Positions 7,591 through 16,034 of a stretch of 64,000 nt of DNA are shown here, in pieces. The first letter of the stretch is position 1; each line of letters opens with the position of its first letter. The notes beneath the pieces are model-generated. The model was not told the origin of the DNA. It made no database searches and saw only the letters and a program-made list of their open reading frames with translations. This DNA is from Thermosipho melanesiensis BI429 (GTDB taxonomy: Bacteria; Thermotogota; Thermotogae; Thermotogales; Fervidobacteriaceae), in the NCBI RefSeq assembly GCF_000016905.1, contig NC_009616.1, positions 930,001 to 994,000 of the forward strand. Direction: 5' to 3'. Position numbers and translations under genes: made by a program.

Positions 7591-9494
7591 TTTATCCCTC
7601 CGTATCCTTTTTTTATAAAGTTTATCAACCTTTTGTACGTTTGATTTTTTATTAGTGTATTAGAATTTCCTATTAATATAAGTTTTCTTTTTGCCCTGGT
7701 TAATGAAACATTTAATCTTCTTAGGTCGTTTAAGAATCCAAGTTCTCCGTTTTTGTTTGATCTTACAAAAGATATTAAAATTATTTCCTTTTCCCTTCCC
7801 TGAAAACCGTCTACTGTGTTGACGTCTATTTTGAGATCAAAACTTCTTATCAGTTCAACTTGATCGTCATATGGAGAAATTACACCAATCCATTCCCTTT
7901 TTGCTCCTTCATTTATAAAACTTTCTACAATGTTTTTTATAACATTTGCTTCCAGTTTGTTTATGTATGATGTGGAATCCTTTCTTTGTTCTTCGTAATT
8001 TTCTAAGCACGATGTATCGATAAAAATAAGTACATTTTCGTAATTTGTTAAAGGGGTTTTGCCTTTAAAGTTTAGATCTTTTAATGTGATATTTTTTACA
8101 CCAGAGATTAAAAGGTTGTTGTAAAATTCCTTGTTGGGAAATTCCATGAGTCTTTCATTCATGCGATATTGTATTTTTAATATTTCACTTTTTTGGGGGT
8201 ATTTTTTTATTAGCATTTCAAATAGTGTTGTAGAAAGTTCTTTTGCCTTTTCGGACAAAATAGTTGGAGGTAGTTGTTTGTGATCTCCCGCAAGAACAAA
8301 TTTTTTCCCTTTAGATAAAGGAATTAAAACACTTGGAATAGTTGATTGGGTTGCTTCGTCAACTACAACCACATCGAATTCGTAATCCTTTAAAATATCA
8401 ATATATGCTGATGAATTTGTTGTAAATACGACCATTGAATTATTGATAATATCTTTAGATATCTCTTCTTCTATTTTATAGATATTTTCCTTTATAGTTT
8501 CTATTTTTTCGTTTAATTTAATCCATTTTGCCATGTCTTTGATTATTTTTAAAGGTATACCTCTTTGTGATTTGTTGTTTTCTGCAAGTTTTAATATTTG
8601 TTTATCAGTTAATCCTCTTTTCCATTTTGGAATTGGTTTTTGAAAACTTTCTCTTTCTTGTATTAATTTTTCGAATGTTTTTTTCAATTTTTCAATTTCT
8701 TTGTATTTATTGTGTGTTTGTATTTTATACATAAGAGATGAGCTAAGTAGATGACTTGATATCCTAGAAGGATGTCCTATTCTTACATGTGAAATGCTTT
8801 CTGATAACCTTTCGACCAAGTTGTCCACTGCTAAGTTACTATCTGCAGTAACAAGTATTTTTTTCCCTTTTTTTGCTTCTTGAAGTATATATTCTGCAAG
8901 CGTTCTTGTTTTTCCAGTTCCAAATGGTCCGTGAATAAGGGAGAAGTCTTCACTTTTTAGAGCTTTTGATATGGCAAGTTTTTGATATTCATTTAGGTTG
9001 TTGTCAATAGGGGTAAATTCTTCTGTTCCGTTATCAACAACTTTGGGGTCAGATAAAATGTATTTTAGTATTTTTTTCACATCGTTATTTTCTAAATTAT
9101 CTATTTGTCGTTTATAGGTTATATCACTTGCGTAAAGATCAATCCTTACATTTTTAAAATCTTTTGGTAAAAGATTTGATAGTGATACTACTATAAATCT
9201 TTTTCCCCTTTCTGTAACCACACCTTTTATATCACTTTTTGTTGGATTTCCTTTGCTTATTATTACCTCATCACCTGTTCCTATTTCTGTTTCAATTTGT
9301 TTTTTTCTTCCAAATTTTACCAAATACATTCCAAGCTCTTCACCTATTATTTTAGGTGAAAGATCTAGAATGGCTCTTCCTTTGTTCTCTCTTTGTTTTC
9401 CTGTTAAATTTTTCATTTCCCATTGCATTCTTTTAATTTCCTCATCTCTTTCAAGCTTTACTAGTTGTATTAATTTTTTTATATATTCTTCCAA
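7563..9494 (-). CDS. UPF1/IGHMBP2-like superfamily 1 DNA/RNA helicase
   Basis: The protein has 643 residues. SF1 helicase motifs appear in order: motif I GPFGTGKT (about 189-196), motif II VVVDEATQ with DEAT rather than DExD/H, GDHKQLPP (motif III), VDGFQGREKEIILISFVRS (motif V) and RRLNVSLTRAKRKLILIG (motif VI). A beta-barrel-like insert precedes the Walker A, as in the UPF1/IGHMBP2 family of 5'-3' helicases. The TTG start is supported by GAGGTGA just upstream. A role in nucleic-acid metabolism is certain in kind but not in detail. Confidence 0.88.
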   Translation of the reverse strand: MEEYIKKLIQLVKLERDEEIKRMQWEMKNLTGKQRENKGRAILDLSPKIIGEELGMYLVKFGRKKQIETEIGTGDEVIISKGNPTKSDIKGVVTERGKRFIVVSLSNLLPKDFKNVRIDLYASDITYKRQIDNLENNDVKKILKYILSDPKVVDNGTEEFTPIDNNLNEYQKLAISKALKSEDFSLIHGPFGTGKTRTLAEYILQEAKKGKKILVTADSNLAVDNLVERLSESISHVRIGHPSRISSHLLSSSLMYKIQTHNKYKEIEKLKKTFEKLIQERESFQKPIPKWKRGLTDKQILKLAENNKSQRGIPLKIIKDMAKWIKLNEKIETIKENIYKIEEEISKDIINNSMVVFTTNSSAYIDILKDYEFDVVVVDEATQSTIPSVLIPLSKGKKFVLAGDHKQLPPTILSEKAKELSTTLFEMLIKKYPQKSEILKIQYRMNERLMEFPNKEFYNNLLISGVKNITLKDLNFKGKTPLTNYENVLIFIDTSCLENYEEQRKDSTSYINKLEANVIKNIVESFINEGAKREWIGVISPYDDQVELIRSFDLKIDVNTVDGFQGREKEIILISFVRSNKNGELGFLNDLRRLNVSLTRAKRKLILIGNSNTLIKNQTYKRLINFIKKGYGGIKWLEISSLI

Positions 9495-9513
9495 AAGTGA
9501 TCACCTCGGTTAA

Positions 9514-9563
9514 ATTATACCATTAAAAATTCTAAGGTTTTTTTAAGGTTTAATTTGTATAAT
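9514..9563. promoter_or_regulatory. Divergent promoter region between helicase and SHOCT operon
   Basis: Two perfect -10 hexamers face away from each other: TATAAT on the minus strand at 9514-9519 for the helicase, and TATAAT on the plus strand at 9558-9563 for the SHOCT gene. Neither has a recognisable -35 box at the right distance. Confidence 0.45.
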
Positions 9564-9599
9564 GAAGGTGAAAGGTGTGAGAAAAACGGAGGTGAAAAT

Positions 9600-9872
9600 A
9601 TGTATTGGCACTACGGACCTATGTGGAGTAATGGATTTTTTGGTTGGATGGGATGGCTTGGACCAATAATAAGACTTTCAGTATTTTTCTTTGTAGTATT
9701 TATAATTTATAAATTGTTTAAAAATTTGATTAATGGTATCCATGAAAAAGAAAATGTAATTCACTATTCCTCAAAAAGTGAAAGTCTCAAAATTTTAAAT
9801 GAGAGATTAGCCAGAGGAGAAATTAGTGAAGAGGAATATCAAAAAATTAAAAATCTTATACTCAAAAATTAA
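9600..9872 (+). CDS. Small SHOCT-domain membrane protein
   Basis: The protein has 90 residues. GGAGGTG at 9589-9595 selects the ATG at 9600 (an upstream in-frame ATG at 9555 has no ribosome-binding site). The N-terminus is rich in Trp, Gly, Phe and Met (WHYGPMWSNGFFGWMGW), followed by one transmembrane helix (about 19-40). The C-terminus ILNERLARGEISEEEYQKIK is a SHOCT motif, a short oligomerisation domain. Proteins of this build are common and largely uncharacterised. It is 28 bases from the next gene, with which it forms a two-gene unit ended by a terminator. Confidence 0.75.
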   Translation: MYWHYGPMWSNGFFGWMGWLGPIIRLSVFFFVVFIIYKLFKNLINGIHEKENVIHYSSKSESLKILNERLARGEISEEEYQKIKNLILKN

Positions 9873-9900
9873 CACAAATATTTAACGGGAGGTGAAAGGT

Positions 9901-10503
9901 ATGAAAAAATTGCTATTTTTATTAGTTTCATTGGTTTTTATAAGTTCTATGTTTGCATTTCCATTTAAAAGTCAAAATAACAAACTTTTAAATTATCAAG
10001 GTGCATTGGAAAGATTTGAAAATATTGAAGTGAGCGAACCAGCTACATATGTGGGGGAGATAAAACAAATTTATGTTGAAGTAGGAGGATTCCCTTCGAA
10101 ATCAAGAATAGTTTTAGAAACGGAAAGTGGAAAGGAAGAATTTTATATTGGACCAATGTGGAAATTTTTTGATTTTAAACCTGGAATGAAAGTTGAATTT
10201 CAAGCAGTAGAAATAAAACTTGATGAAAAGACTACATTTAATCTTGTATACAAGATCACAAGTGAAGGAATAACAGTTGAAATTCCGTACAAAAAGATCA
10301 TTGGAGAAAGATTGAAATATTTAAAAAGTGGTATATATCAAAAAAAGTTATACCAAAACCAAAGATTTCAAAGAATTCCTATGTATCAATATGGCCCCAG
10401 GATGCCATTCTATGAAATGCAATATGGTTATGGTTATTCCCAAATGATGAATCCACATCAATTACCTCAATACCCCAATTTCCTTCAAAGAGGTTGGAAA
10501 TAA
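9901..10503 (+). CDS. Secreted OB-fold-like protein with Tyr/Met/Gln/Pro-rich tail
   Basis: The protein has 200 residues with a signal peptide (MKKLLFLLVSLVFISSMFAF). The ATG at 9901 lies seven bases after GGGAGGTG; the GTG at 9892 overlaps that site. Residues about 45-140 contain GEIKQIYVEVGGFPSK and EEFYIGPMWKFFDFKPGMKV, which resemble a small periplasmic OB-like family with a 'hlGPaWy...l.pGd.vev' signature; this match is from memory and tentative. The tail is rich in Tyr, Met, Gln and Pro (YEMQYGYGYSQMMNPHQLPQ), unusual for a soluble domain. The ligand is unknown. Confidence 0.6.
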   Translation: MKKLLFLLVSLVFISSMFAFPFKSQNNKLLNYQGALERFENIEVSEPATYVGEIKQIYVEVGGFPSKSRIVLETESGKEEFYIGPMWKFFDFKPGMKVEFQAVEIKLDEKTTFNLVYKITSEGITVEIPYKKIIGERLKYLKSGIYQKKLYQNQRFQRIPMYQYGPRMPFYEMQYGYGYSQMMNPHQLPQYPNFLQRGWK

Positions 10504-10510
10504 ATCAAAA

Positions 10511-10541
10511 AGAGCGCTCGTAAAGAGCGCTCTAATTTTTT
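10511..10541. terminator. Bidirectional intrinsic terminator
   Basis: AGAGCGCTC (10511-10519) pairs with GAGCGCTCT (10525-10533) around a five-base loop. T-rich sequence follows on the plus strand and A-rich sequence precedes it, so it can serve both the SHOCT unit and the convergent peptidase gene. Confidence 0.85.
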
Positions 10542-12535
10542 TACTTTAAGTATTTGTTAAACCATTCAGTAATTTCTTTCAGCCTTCTTATTCTATGCTT
10601 TGGCTTACCACTTCTTGAAAGTTCATGATTTTCTCCTTTAAATAAAACAAGTCGTGATTCAACTCCAAAATATTTTAACGATGTAAACATCTGAATTCCT
10701 TCAGCAAGCCAACATCTGTAATCTTCTTCAGAATGAATGAAAAGTGTTGGAGTTTTAATTTTATCGGCATATTTCATTGGAGAATGCCACCAAAGTTTTT
10801 CGTAATTATTCCATGGATTTGATGCGTGTTGGTCTTCTACAAAGAAATATCCTATATCAGTTGTTGCAAACTTTGAAATCCAATTTGATATGCTTCTTTG
10901 AGATGCTGCTGCTTTAAATCTATCAGTATGACCAATTATCCAATTTGTCATAAACCCCCCATAAGAACCGCCTGTAACCCCAAGTTTTTCTTTATCGATA
11001 AACGGGGACCTTTTTAATGCTTCATCAACAAATTTCATTAAATCTTCATAGTCAACTGTTCCATATTTCCCCCTAATATCGGCAAATTCATTCCCTCTCC
11101 CATCACTACCTCGTGGATTTGTAAACATTACTACATATCCTTCATTTGCCCAAACTTGCATTTCATGGAAAAATACCTCTCCATATACAGTTTTTGGTCC
11201 TCCATGAATGTCTAGTATTGCTGGATATTTTTTGGATTCATCAAAATCTACAGGCCTTATTATCCACCCTTCGAGTTTTACACCATCACCTGATAAGAAA
11301 GTGAATCGTTCTGGTTTTGAAATTTTTCTTTCTTTCACAACCCATTCGTTGAAAGTAGTAATTTGTGTTTCTGTATCTTTTAATTCATATATTTCTTGAA
11401 GTTTGTAATCCTTAAAACCAACAAAGTAAATTTTTCCATTTTTTGCGTCAAAACCATCTATTGAACCACCTTTTTTTGTTAATTTTTCTATTTTGCCTTC
11501 TTTATTTATCCTGTTAAGATATGAACTATTCCATTCAGTTGTAATAAAATAAAAGTAATTTTCGTCGGTTACTGCATTTTTATTTGAACCATATCTACAA
11601 TCAGTTCCTACACTATTTCGTAAACTTAAATCAAAATCAGGGGTAAGTAAGGTTACATGCTTTGTTTTTGGCTCTAAAAGATAAAATTTTGGATTTTCAG
11701 TAATTCCATATTTTTTCATATTACTGCCAGCAAAAATTATTGAATCATCTAAAAAATATGCATATGTATATCTAAATGAAGTTTCGTGTGTTAATTTTTC
11801 AAGTGTATTACTGTTTACATCATACAAGAACAAATCTGCACCTATTTTCATTTTGTTTTTATATCTATTTGATATAAATAAAATTTTCTTTTTGTCATTT
11901 TTAATATCAAATTGAATTACGTTGGTAAATTCATCTGTAAGTGGTATAAATGTATTTTCCTTTAAATTATACAGATAAAGTCTTGTTCTTTTTTTGTTTG
12001 TAAAGCCGGCGCCATTTTGCCAGAAAGGGATTTCATCAATTATTTCATAATCTTTCTCTTCTTTTATCTTTTTTAATGCTTGTTGTTTTTCTTTTTCATC
12101 AGGTTTTGTAAAATCTGGAATGTTTTTATCGGATGATACAAGTAAAACAAATGTTTGATCATTTAATTTTTCTATTTTTCTTACAATGTAAGGTACTTCA
12201 AAATATTTCTCAGCTTCTCCACCGTTTATGCTAATTTTGTAAAATATTGTAAATGTTTCCCCTTTTTCCTTTCTTTTTTTTTCTTTTTCATCTCTGATTG
12301 ATGGAAAAAGGATTGTTTCGTTATCAAGCCATATAAAATTACTTTCTCGGCCAAAAGTTGTAAGTTGAAATAAATTTTTACTTTCTGTGTTATAAACCCA
12401 AATATTTGAAATGTAATTGTTTTCTTCTTCATTCATTTTATGAACGACGAATCCAAGAAACTTACCATCGGGTGAAAAAGAAAGACTTGAAATAAACTTA
12501 AATTTTAATAAATCTCTGATTTCAAGTTTTTTCAT
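10541..12535 (-). CDS. S9-family (acylaminoacyl-peptidase-like) serine peptidase
   Basis: The protein has 664 residues: an N-terminal seven-bladed-propeller region (repeated strands, for example LSFSPDGKFLGFVV) and a C-terminal alpha/beta-hydrolase domain from about residue 400. The catalytic triad is visible: Ser524 in GGSYGGF, Asp605 in HSEEDYRC and His637 in GENHELSR. This layout defines prolyl oligopeptidase-family S9C enzymes (acylaminoacyl peptidase, DPP5-like), which cleave short peptides. There is no signal peptide, so it is probably cytoplasmic. GGAGGG lies seven bases upstream of the ATG. It is a single-gene unit. Confidence 0.92.
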   Translation of the reverse strand: MKKLEIRDLLKFKFISSLSFSPDGKFLGFVVHKMNEEENNYISNIWVYNTESKNLFQLTTFGRESNFIWLDNETILFPSIRDEKEKKRKEKGETFTIFYKISINGGEAEKYFEVPYIVRKIEKLNDQTFVLLVSSDKNIPDFTKPDEKEKQQALKKIKEEKDYEIIDEIPFWQNGAGFTNKKRTRLYLYNLKENTFIPLTDEFTNVIQFDIKNDKKKILFISNRYKNKMKIGADLFLYDVNSNTLEKLTHETSFRYTYAYFLDDSIIFAGSNMKKYGITENPKFYLLEPKTKHVTLLTPDFDLSLRNSVGTDCRYGSNKNAVTDENYFYFITTEWNSSYLNRINKEGKIEKLTKKGGSIDGFDAKNGKIYFVGFKDYKLQEIYELKDTETQITTFNEWVVKERKISKPERFTFLSGDGVKLEGWIIRPVDFDESKKYPAILDIHGGPKTVYGEVFFHEMQVWANEGYVVMFTNPRGSDGRGNEFADIRGKYGTVDYEDLMKFVDEALKRSPFIDKEKLGVTGGSYGGFMTNWIIGHTDRFKAAASQRSISNWISKFATTDIGYFFVEDQHASNPWNNYEKLWWHSPMKYADKIKTPTLFIHSEEDYRCWLAEGIQMFTSLKYFGVESRLVLFKGENHELSRSGKPKHRIRRLKEITEWFNKYLK

Positions 12536-12927
12536 GCGCTATCCCTCCTAATTTATCTGCGTTTGTTTTACAACATGATTTTATCATAAAAAAACAAATG
12601 ATTTGCAAAACTAACTAAATAATTCTGAAATTTCCTAATGTCAAATACTTCAAGATTGTAAAAGAAATGAAGTGATGATACTAAAGAGCAAGTTGAAGTT
12701 TGGTAATAGCAAAAAAGTTGAAATAAGTTAAAGCGTTAAAGTTTTTTTCGTAATTAATCAAAAAATAAAGCATAAATATGTATACTTAAATAAAACAATG
12801 TTTAATGTTTTTTTTTTTACTTTATTATTTTTACCTAAAGTTAATTGAATTTATACAAGATAGAAAAAAAATAAAACGCATGATAACATTAGTATGGAGA
12901 TTTTTAAAAATAAAGGAGGTTAAAGAT
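12536..12927. other. Long AT-rich divergent intergenic region ahead of the ornithine operon
   Basis: These 392 bases hold the promoters for the S9 peptidase (leftward) and the ord operon (rightward). A TGATAA with a TTTGCA 17 bases upstream is a plausible leftward promoter (12581-12609, minus strand). On the plus strand TATACT at 12781-12786 is the best -10 candidate, but its -35 is poor. A run of 11 T lies at 12807-12817. I see no riboswitch-like structure and no gene; the in-frame extension of ord to 12805 lacks a ribosome-binding site. Confidence 0.5.
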
Positions 12928-13929
12928 ATGAGAATAGTTTGTTGGGGATTAGGTGCAATGGGTAGCGGTATTGCAAAAAATGTTGTTGAAAGCGGTTTTA
13001 TGAAACTTGTGGGAGCAATTGATTTAACCCATACGGGTAAGGATGTAGGAGAGGTTTTGGGAATGGAAAAATTAGGAATAGAGATTTCTAACGATAAAAA
13101 AATCATTGAAGAAACAAATCCTGATTTAGTTGTGATTGCTACATCTTCATTTGTTAAAGATGTTTTACCACAGATAGAATATGCGGTAAAAAGTCACTGT
13201 AATGTAATTACTATTGCAGAAGAAATGGCTTTTCCCTTTGATTCACACCCAGAAGAGTCATTATACATGGATAGTCTTGCAAAAAGATATGGTGTTTCTA
13301 TATTAGGAACAGGGGTAAATCCGGGATTTGTTTTAGATACTCTAATACTTTCTTTAACTGGTGTATGTAACAAGGTTGATAAAATTGTTGCAAGAAGAAT
13401 AAATGATTTGTCTCCTTTTGGAAAGACAGTTATGGAGACACAAGGTGTAGGGACAACACCTGAAGAATTTGAAGATGGATTAAAGACGGGAAAAATAGTT
13501 GGACATATTGGATTTCCTCAAAGTATAATGATGATTGCAAGGGCATTGGGATGGAATGTGGACAAAATAGAAGAAGAGAGAAAACCGATAATTTCAAATG
13601 TTCACAGAGAAACACCAGTTGTAAAAGTAGAACCTGGAATGGTAGCTGGATGCAATCATTCCGCAAAAGCGTACATTGGAGATGAAGTGGTTATTGAAAT
13701 GCAACATCCTCAGCAGATACATCCGCATCTTGAAGGTGTTGAAACAGGTGATTATATAGAGATTTACGGAGATCCAGATATAAAACTTGCGATAAAACCT
13801 GAAATTCCTGGGGGAAAAGCAACTATTGCCATTGCAACGAATATGATTCCAATAGTTATTGGTGCAACACCAGGATTAAAAACCATGGCTGATTTACCCG
13901 TTCCAAGGTCTATCCTTTCAATAAAATGA
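12928..13929 (+). CDS. ord: 2,4-diaminopentanoate dehydrogenase
   Basis: The protein has 333 residues. AAAGGAGGT at 12912-12920 fixes the ATG at 12928. The N-terminus [19 protein letters not shown] is a Rossmann dinucleotide-binding motif. The following ortA, ortB, oraS and oraE identify it as the NAD(P)-dependent enzyme that oxidatively deaminates (2R,4S)-2,4-diaminopentanoate to 2-amino-4-oxopentanoate in D-ornithine fermentation. It is the first gene of the operon, nine bases from ortA, in the order typical of clostridial clusters. Confidence 0.92.
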   Translation: MRIVCWGLGAMGSGIAKNVVESGFMKLVGAIDLTHTGKDVGEVLGMEKLGIEISNDKKIIEETNPDLVVIATSSFVKDVLPQIEYAVKSHCNVITIAEEMAFPFDSHPEESLYMDSLAKRYGVSILGTGVNPGFVLDTLILSLTGVCNKVDKIVARRINDLSPFGKTVMETQGVGTTPEEFEDGLKTGKIVGHIGFPQSIMMIARALGWNVDKIEEERKPIISNVHRETPVVKVEPGMVAGCNHSAKAYIGDEVVIEMQHPQQIHPHLEGVETGDYIEIYGDPDIKLAIKPEIPGGKATIAIATNMIPIVIGATPGLKTMADLPVPRSILSIK

Positions 13930-13938
13930 GGTGATAAT

Positions 13939-14247
13939 ATGGAAGCAAAAAAAGGTGATTGGGTTCAAATTCAGAAAACACTTTTAAAATCTAAAGAAAG
14001 GACAGCGCAATTACCTGAGGATACAAAAAAAGTGCCACTTGAAATGAGGGTGAAGGGGTTTTTGATAAATGATGTTGCAAAATTGGGAGATGAGGTTGAA
14101 GTAGAGACTCTTACTGGAAGAAAAGTTACAGGCACACTCGTTTCCATTAACCCAAAGTATGAACATGACTTTGGTGAGCCTATTCCGGAACTTATTACCG
14201 TAGGTCTTGAGTTAAGAAGAATTTTAGAAGGTGATAACGATGCATGA
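13939..14247 (+). CDS. ortA: 2-amino-4-oxopentanoate thiolase, alpha subunit
   Basis: The protein has 102 residues, the usual size for OrtA. The small subunit works with OrtB in the CoA-dependent cleavage of 2-amino-4-oxopentanoate to acetyl-CoA and D-alanine. No catalytic motif is obvious; the call rests on length, the conserved stretch VETLTGRKVTGTL and its place between ord and ortB. It overlaps ortB by eight bases, implying coupled synthesis of the two subunits. Confidence 0.88.
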   Translation: MEAKKGDWVQIQKTLLKSKERTAQLPEDTKKVPLEMRVKGFLINDVAKLGDEVEVETLTGRKVTGTLVSINPKYEHDFGEPIPELITVGLELRRILEGDNDA

Positions 14248-15658
14248 TCTTTCATACAATGCAGTAATGTCAAGAAAAAATGAAATAATGAAAAAGGCCG
14301 TTGGAATAGATTATGAAAAATTCTTGATTTCGGATTTAGTATTTGATTATGAAAAAATGATGGAAGAGGTTGGGTATTCTCTGAAAAAGGTTAGAGAGAT
14401 TCAAAATGAAACAGGTGTAGGGAATACTCCTCTTGTGGAATTGAGACAGATTAATAGGTTAATTAAGAAAATTGCTCCCAAAGGGAAAGGTGCAAGGATA
14501 TTTATAAAGGATGAGGCGACAAATCCTTCGGGGAGTTATAAAGACAGACGTGCTTCGGTAAGTGTGTATCATGCAGAAAAAAACGGATATGAAGGAGTTA
14601 TTGCGGCTACCAGCGGAAATTATGGAGCAGCTGTCGCGTCTCAAGCGGCAAAACGTGGTTTAAAGTGTATTATTGCTCAAGAATGTTATGATAGTAAATG
14701 GATTGGGCAACCTGAGATACTGGAAAAAGCTCGCTCATGTGAGGCGTATGGAGCAGAAGTTGTTCAACTTACAGTGGGACCCGAACTTTTTTATTATACT
14801 TTAGTTCTTTTAGAAGAAACGGGATTTTTTAACGCCTCTCTTTATACACCATATGCAATAGCGGGTGTTGAAACGTTGGGATATGAAATTGCCCAGCAGA
14901 CTAGAGATATGGTGGGAAAATATCCCGATGTAGTTGTTATTACACACGCTGGTGGAGGAATTTTAACGGGAACGGCAAGGGGGTTAAAGAAAGCAGGGGC
15001 TCTTGATACTAAGATAATTGCAGCAAGCGTAAATTTAAAAGGGCTACACATGGCAAGTGATAATGATTTTAACAAAAAATACTTTACAACAGGGCATACA
15101 GGTTTTGGTCTTCCGTTTGCAACTTTTCCAGATAGATCTGATGTTCCGAAAAATGCCGCAAGAGCTTTGCGATATATGGATAGGTATCTTTTGGTAACGC
15201 AAGGTGAGGTGTTTTATATTACAGAAATGCTCGCACAACTTGAAGGTATGCAAAGAGGACCTGCAGGTAATACATCTCTTGCTGCTGCATTTGCATTGGC
15301 GCTTGAAATGGATGAAGACAAAGTAATAGTTGTAAATGAAACAGAATATACAGGTGCGGGAAAGCTTCCTTCTGCACAATTGACGTTTGCAAAGAAAATG
15401 GGGATGGAAATCAAAAGAGGAGATCCAATAAAAGAAGATCTTCCGGGAAAGAGGATAGTTATTCCTGAACATCCATCTCAGATAGGATATATTGAGCTTA
15501 ATATGGATGATGTGAGAAAAAGTTATGTGAAAGAAGCAATTAAAAGGTACAATAAAAAAAGGTTTAGTGACGAAGAGATAAAATTTATGGCGGAAGATAC
15601 GAAAACAACTCCTGAAAAGATAAAAAAATTTATAAAAGAATTACTTGGAGGTGAATAA
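14240..15658 (+). CDS. ortB: 2-amino-4-oxopentanoate thiolase, PLP-binding beta subunit
   Basis: The protein has 472 residues from the ATG at 14240, which follows AGGTGATA; a GTG three codons earlier overlaps that site. It is a fold-type II PLP enzyme: Lys101 in NPSGSYKDRRAS is the probable Schiff-base lysine, TSGNYGAA (about 120-127) the substrate loop, and HAGGGILTG (about 237) the glycine-rich phosphate-binding loop. With OrtA it thiolyses 2-amino-4-oxopentanoate using CoA. Position and sequence type agree well. Confidence 0.92.
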   Translation: MHDLSYNAVMSRKNEIMKKAVGIDYEKFLISDLVFDYEKMMEEVGYSLKKVREIQNETGVGNTPLVELRQINRLIKKIAPKGKGARIFIKDEATNPSGSYKDRRASVSVYHAEKNGYEGVIAATSGNYGAAVASQAAKRGLKCIIAQECYDSKWIGQPEILEKARSCEAYGAEVVQLTVGPELFYYTLVLLEETGFFNASLYTPYAIAGVETLGYEIAQQTRDMVGKYPDVVVITHAGGGILTGTARGLKKAGALDTKIIAASVNLKGLHMASDNDFNKKYFTTGHTGFGLPFATFPDRSDVPKNAARALRYMDRYLLVTQGEVFYITEMLAQLEGMQRGPAGNTSLAAAFALALEMDEDKVIVVNETEYTGAGKLPSAQLTFAKKMGMEIKRGDPIKEDLPGKRIVIPEHPSQIGYIELNMDDVRKSYVKEAIKRYNKKRFSDEEIKFMAEDTKTTPEKIKKFIKELLGGE

Positions 15659-15659
15659 A

Positions 15660-16034
15660 TTGAACCCCAGAAAGGACGATTTTAAAGAAAGAAGTAAGCA
15701 TCTTCAGAAAATGAGTGATGAGGAGCTAAACGAATATTTTTGGCATCTTGTAGAAAGGGTTGTAGATCCTTTAATAGAATTGGCAAGAACACATACTTCT
15801 CCTTCAGTTGAAAGATCAGTATTACTTAGAATGGGATTTAATAGTTTAGAATCCTCTAAACTTGTTGATTTGATATTTCAAAGAGGCTTGTTGGGAAAAG
15901 GAGCAGGTCATATTGTTTGGAGAATAGCAAAGGAGAAAAATTTGGATATTATTGAAGCAGGGAGAGCGTTAATAGAAGGAAGATATTGGGAAGATGTAGA
16001 TAGAATTTTCAAAGGGGTGGGAAACAATGCTTGA
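15660..16034 (+). CDS. oraS: D-ornithine 4,5-aminomutase, small subunit
   Basis: The protein has 124 residues. GGAGGTG at 15647-15653 points to the TTG at 15660 (MNPRKDDFKERSKHLQ); the earlier TTG and GTG codons overlap the ribosome-binding site. OraS is the small partner of the adenosylcobalamin- and PLP-dependent aminomutase that moves the delta-amino group of D-ornithine to C4. The stop overlaps the oraE start by eight bases. Sequence and gene order agree with the family. Confidence 0.9.
   Translation: MNPRKDDFKERSKHLQKMSDEELNEYFWHLVERVVDPLIELARTHTSPSVERSVLLRMGFNSLESSKLVDLIFQRGLLGKGAGHIVWRIAKEKNLDIIEAGRALIEGRYWEDVDRIFKGVGNNA

Noticed and set aside
12805-12927. N-terminal extension of diaminopentanoate dehydrogenase
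   Set aside because: No ribosome-binding site, low-complexity hydrophobic/basic residues, and AAAGGAGGT sits in the correct place for the ATG at 12928.
12536-12927. Lysine or other amino-acid riboswitch before the ornithine operon
   Set aside because: I could not find paired, GC-containing conserved blocks; the stretch is nearly unbroken A/T.
15044-15472. 142-residue reading frame antisense to ortB, rich in Cys and His
   Set aside because: No ribosome-binding site, lies fully within a conserved gene, and composition is that expected from reversing its codons.
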